This document shows positions 60,505-64,000 of a DNA stretch of 64,000 nt, piece after piece. The stretch covers positions 124,001-188,000 of the forward strand of contig JAQPZY010001418.1 in assembly GCA_029931535.1 (NCBI GenBank). The letters are read 5' to 3'. Source of the DNA: Margaritifera margaritifera (taxonomy: Eukaryota > Mollusca > Bivalvia > Unionida > Margaritiferidae). The position numbers and the translations under genes were made by a program. The number at the start of each line of letters is the position of its first letter. Position 1 is the stretch's first letter. The notes under the pieces are model-generated. The model was not told where the DNA came from. It saw nothing but the letters and a program-made list of their open reading frames with translations, and ran no database searches.

Positions 60505-63000
60505 TCTATTTGCTTTTGAACTTGTTGTAGTAGAAGTTATACGTAAGCAATTTCCTTAATTCTAGTCATGTGAGGCTATCATAAATTGGTTTGATTAATT
60601 GTACTTTTGTATTCTTAAAATAACTAAACCTGTATACTTTAATATGATTGATCCACTTGCAACTGGAATATCCTTTTGGAGTTTACAATAGTCCTCTTCG
60701 TTCGGATATACTTTTACATTTATTCTTAAATTTTCCATATGTTTGCTAAACACAGCATTATTCATCAGTTTAAAGGAATCCTTTTCAAAGTTATTAGGTG
60801 TTTTTGATTTAAAGATATATTCAATTCAATATAAGAGTTTAGCCATTGCTCTTGATCGAAGAAAACTTATATATGTATCTTTTTTAATTTTACTCCTACC
60901 TAAACATCCATATTTAAATTACCATAGTAAATAATATATCTATCTTTGTGGTTTAACGTGCAAAATAATTTAGATCCTAAAGGTTTTGTACCTTTTTATC
61001 TTCTGTTATTTTTTTCTGTAATGGAGAAAAATCAGTCACTTTAGGAATTAACATTTTGGGTTCTAAAGTATAATTGTTGAAATAGTCATGCAGAACTATT
61101 TATACTTCTAAATCTACTTCTAATATTTCCCACAAGTTTATTATTATTTGTTTGCATTTAACGACAAGTAAATAAATTGTTGGCGTCTAGGAACATAATG
61201 AATGACATTGACCTTGATGTATCGTATTCTGCGTAATCTTTTATTTTTATTTTTATTTTTCTTGATTTATTATCATCAGATTCATCATCGTCAAATTCAG
61301 TTCATTAAAGATGAGCTCGTTTGCTTCGTTCGTCGTTCTCATTAAAAAAAAGCATAGTACTCGGGATTTACCTTGGCATATATTTTTAATATCATGTTGA
61401 TTCTTCCTCTAATTTTAGATTCAACCATCAGAAGCATGTAATACTCTGTCAGCAATTCTTATACTACGTTACTTATTTTCAAACTAGCATCCCGAGCAAT
61501 TCCAGGTGCACTGAAGTAATGTGCTGGGTGAACTTTGTAATTATTCATGAAAACATTTCTAAATTATTCAAAAATGTCACATAACATTAAATTATCTTTC
61601 TTTGCTTAGTAGTCATGAATATTACCAATAAATTCAATATGAAATTGTTCATAAAATATTAGCATACTTGTAACCTTTATTTCTTATCCCTGATCCTTTG
61701 AGGCTTGAATACAATTTTTATATTGGTGGTAAGTACGCTTCATCAAACGTATTAAAAGAATCCATTTATTAATAATACTTTTGTTCTATGTTTATACATT
61801 TTTAATTGTTTCCAGTATCATCGTTCAGCAAATTCTTCCAGTGGTAGGTTCAACAGCCGAAATCTATCTATATATCTAATTGCTCTTTTGATAAAACTGT
61901 AAAATTATTCCAAAATGAAATGTAGTTTTCATCATTATTTGGTATAATAGCTAGTGCTTGGTCCAGATATTTGTTTTTTCACTAAGGTCTAGATAATCAG
62001 ATGGGGATCATATCCAGTAACATTATGAATGATTAGTGGTATCATTTTGGATATTTGTAATTTAAATTAGATGTGGAGGATGTCTGTATTTTACCGCTAA
62101 GTGATCATGATCTATTACTTTATAGTTGTTTTGATTATTTTCCTTCAGTTATTTCATTTTCACAAAGCTCACAGGTTTTTGGTTAATAATATTTATTTTA
62201 TTTGCTAATAAATCTTGTTTAAGTAGCTTGTCTTGTTCTTGTTCTTTATAAACAATTTCTGCAATTTATTGCAAATACTTGTCATATTTATTTATGCAGT
62301 CTGCTCCTCTGTATATTATAGGCTACAGGCTAAAATAATTTGCTTCGCTCAAAGTCTTTATGAATTGATTTAAGGTAAAGACAAAATCTTGACGATATGC
62401 AGTTTGTTCGTTTGTTTCTTTGTTTGTTTTTCTTTCTTTGTTTATTTTTATATTTTCTTTTTTTTTTCTTTTTTTTTTTCTTTTGTTTTTGACGGTGTTG
62501 GGGGGTGTTGCCGTTTTTATTGTTAATGATATGTTTTGTTTTTATTTAGAACAGCTTATTGGTTTCATTACACTTTTAAAGTCACAATAAACAAAATGTT
62601 TAGTGGACCATGTCAGTTCGTTAATTTAACATCAAGAGTGCATTGTGTTATCTAATTTACTGCGTAATCGTTTGTGTTCTTGTAATGATAATTCAGAATA
62701 CAAATATTGCAGGCAGTTCTTGCAAAAGTATTTTTTATCATGACGTTTGCTTACTTGAGATGATATTAAATTTTGACAAATCCTTTCTCCACAAAAATCA
62801 TAATTGTTCCCCTCAAATACACTTATTATATGTATGTGACTTTCTCTTTCTTTTGCTGTCATTCTAACTAGCTTTGTCATTTTGTCGACGGCTTCGTAGG
62901 CATTTACATATATAATAGACTCAGTTTCAATATTTGTATATCGTGTAGGTTTATTGGACATTTATTTTAACCAATGTTTATATTTGTGAAGGTGTATATT
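60505..63000 (-). pseudogene. Polinton protein-primed DNA polymerase B, most of the gene (copy D)
   Basis: Read on the minus strand from 63000 down. N-terminal part: the 109-codon open frame 62632-62961 contains YVNAYEAVDKMTKLVRM, SHIHIISVFEGNNYDFCGER and KYFCKNCLQ...SELSLQEH, the zinc-finger-like segment. Next YCDFKSVMKPIS near 62590 (Exo I with DFE as DFK), DHDHLAVKYR and NLNYKYPKMIPLIIHNVTGY near 62100 (Exo II region), SMSFIMFLDANNLF near 61190 (motif A region), EKDSFKLMNNAVFSKHMENL near 60750 (motif B, the usual G as S), and LELRKLLTYNFYYNKFKSK near 60530. The motif C DTDS box is missing: the gene breaks off where the ATPase begins. Many stops. Integrase would be expected beyond the window. 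Confidence 0.92.
62452..62491. repeat. T-rich tract
   Basis: Nearly pure T with scattered C inside the polymerase remnant; a G-rich stretch (GGTGTTGGGGGGTGTTG) follows. Confidence 0.9.
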
Positions 63001-64000
63001 TGTCAAGGTTTATATTTTTTTGGTCTAAACGGAATAATACGGATGATCTCTTTATGGGTTTGTAAAAGATTATATTGGATACGAAAAAAAAATATTGTCC
63101 CTATTTTGAATATTAGTACAGGTTTTATTTGTACATTCTGATAAATATATGTAAAACTCTCCTCTTATTGGTCGATATCTATCTATATGTAGGGTTAGAT
63201 CATTTATTCGGACAAAACAAAAACAGTGTCTATCATACATTATTTCCTTACCTTATTTTGTATCTAGTATATGAAAAATACCTTGAACTAGTCTTTCAAT
63301 ATGATTTTGCTCATTATGATCACAGACAATAGTCTTTGATACCAATTTGAAAAACGTAATATGTTATTTTTTCACACTCCGACTCTAACTGATAATCTAA
63401 TTGGATTTTACAGAATCCAAATCTTTATTTTTCTACTGATTATTATCCATGCGTATGCTTCAACTTCTTCAAAGAATAAAACAAATCCGGTTTAATTGTA
63501 TCATCTCCTATTTCAAACCTCTACTTGTTGCAACGCCTTTTAAATGAATACTTGTGCTTGCTGCTAATAATTTAATTTTAGTTGGAGTAATACTTCTGTT
63601 GCAAGACAAATTAGAGGAGGCTGTAATAATCTTATTTTTGATTTTGATATTTTTGTATCAAGTAAATTTGTCACCATTTATTATAATACTTTTTTTCAAG
63701 TAGATATTCAGTGCTAAATTTACCTTTGGATAATTGAATAATTAGCCTTTTTCATTTTTTTTTTTTTTTTTTTTTTGTCCTCTCATTTCTCAACATTTGC
63801 AAGTAATTCCTTCCTGAATGTAATATCTGATTTTATCATTTTCACCACTATAATATCATTTTAATTTTCTCATACTTGCAAAATATTTACACGTTTGTAG
63901 TTTGTATTGCAAAGTTTCACTTGGTCAATAGGCGCTCTTTTTACCATAAGCGTAAGATGTAATGTTCTCTTTCATTTATACTACTTGATTTATTTACATA
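63001..64000 (-). other. Likely continuation of Polinton copy D towards the window edge
   Basis: Just above 62961 the minus strand still reads HLHKYKHWLK, matching NIDKYKHWC in the copy A polymerase, so the gene extends to at least about 63000. Beyond that I see no certain motif; the strand is A-rich on the minus side as in the other minus-strand Polinton genes. A T-run lies at 63755-63776. Confidence 0.4.

Overview
The window looks like an intergenic, transposon-dense piece of an AT-rich animal genome. No intact host gene, rRNA or CRISPR array is visible. It has about nine long (AT)n runs, other simple repeats, minisatellites, non-LTR and LTR retroelement debris, and a large load of decayed Maverick/Polinton (polintovirus-type) DNA. 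This suits a lophotrochozoan, most plausibly a bivalve mollusc, but that is an inference from repeat content and the species cannot be named. Almost every coding remnant carries stops and frameshifts, so I label them pseudogenes. Identities come from motifs I recognise by eye and from comparing copies inside the window; no alignment was run.

Region 1 (about 0.2-7.9 kb) is a large, diverged inverted repeat. The arms, about 225-2190 and 3955-7860, flank a 1.8-kb spacer. The left arm has a two-copy 160-bp duplication. In the right arm two pieces of that unit have been amplified separately, as four 66-bp copies and about fifteen 40-bp copies. A 70-bp-arm hairpin (7902-8047), palindromic MITE-like sequence (8501-8557) and a G-quadruplex candidate (8698-8731) follow. 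Region 2 (8.7-14.3 kb) is mostly unassigned, with minisatellites (28, 37 and 90 bp) and an LTR-like repeat, R1 (12633-13384), set between two related flanking blocks. Its sister R2 lies at 30680-31386.

Region 3 (14.4-24.1 kb) is Polinton copy A: integrase C-terminus with chromodomain (+), N-terminal half of the protein-primed DNA polymerase B (+), then minus-strand remnants (coiled-coil genes, penton-like minor capsid, a short hydrophobic protein, two small conserved ORFs) and a better-kept plus-strand ORF at 23515-24081. A LINE 3-prime fragment is nested at 17885-18545. Region 4 (24.1-38.9 kb) has a GC-richer retroelement remnant (25.07-27.05 kb, perhaps DIRS-like), R2, a candidate solo LTR (32246-33124) with an ATAT target duplication, a LINE reverse-transcriptase pseudogene (33230-34770) and unassigned DNA.

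Region 5 (39.0-50.3 kb) is Polinton copy B: C-terminal half of polymerase B (+), then packaging ATPase and major capsid remnants on the minus strand, and further out minus-strand coiled-coil remnants. Region 6 (50.5-63.0 kb and probably past the window edge) is Polinton copy D in the opposite orientation: small conserved ORFs, hydrophobic protein, penton-like protein, coiled-coil proteins, major capsid and ATPase on the plus strand, meeting a nearly full-length but decayed polymerase B on the minus strand tail to tail near 60.5 kb. B and D thus form an inverted pair with polymerase at the outside and structural genes towards 50 kb.

The polymerase would copy the element, the integrase would insert it, and the ATPase with the two capsid proteins is the virion-assembly module known for Polintons. 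None of the copies looks able to do this now. The most interesting material is the set of small unnamed ORFs that keep order and strand between copies A and D, and the foldback structure at the left end.
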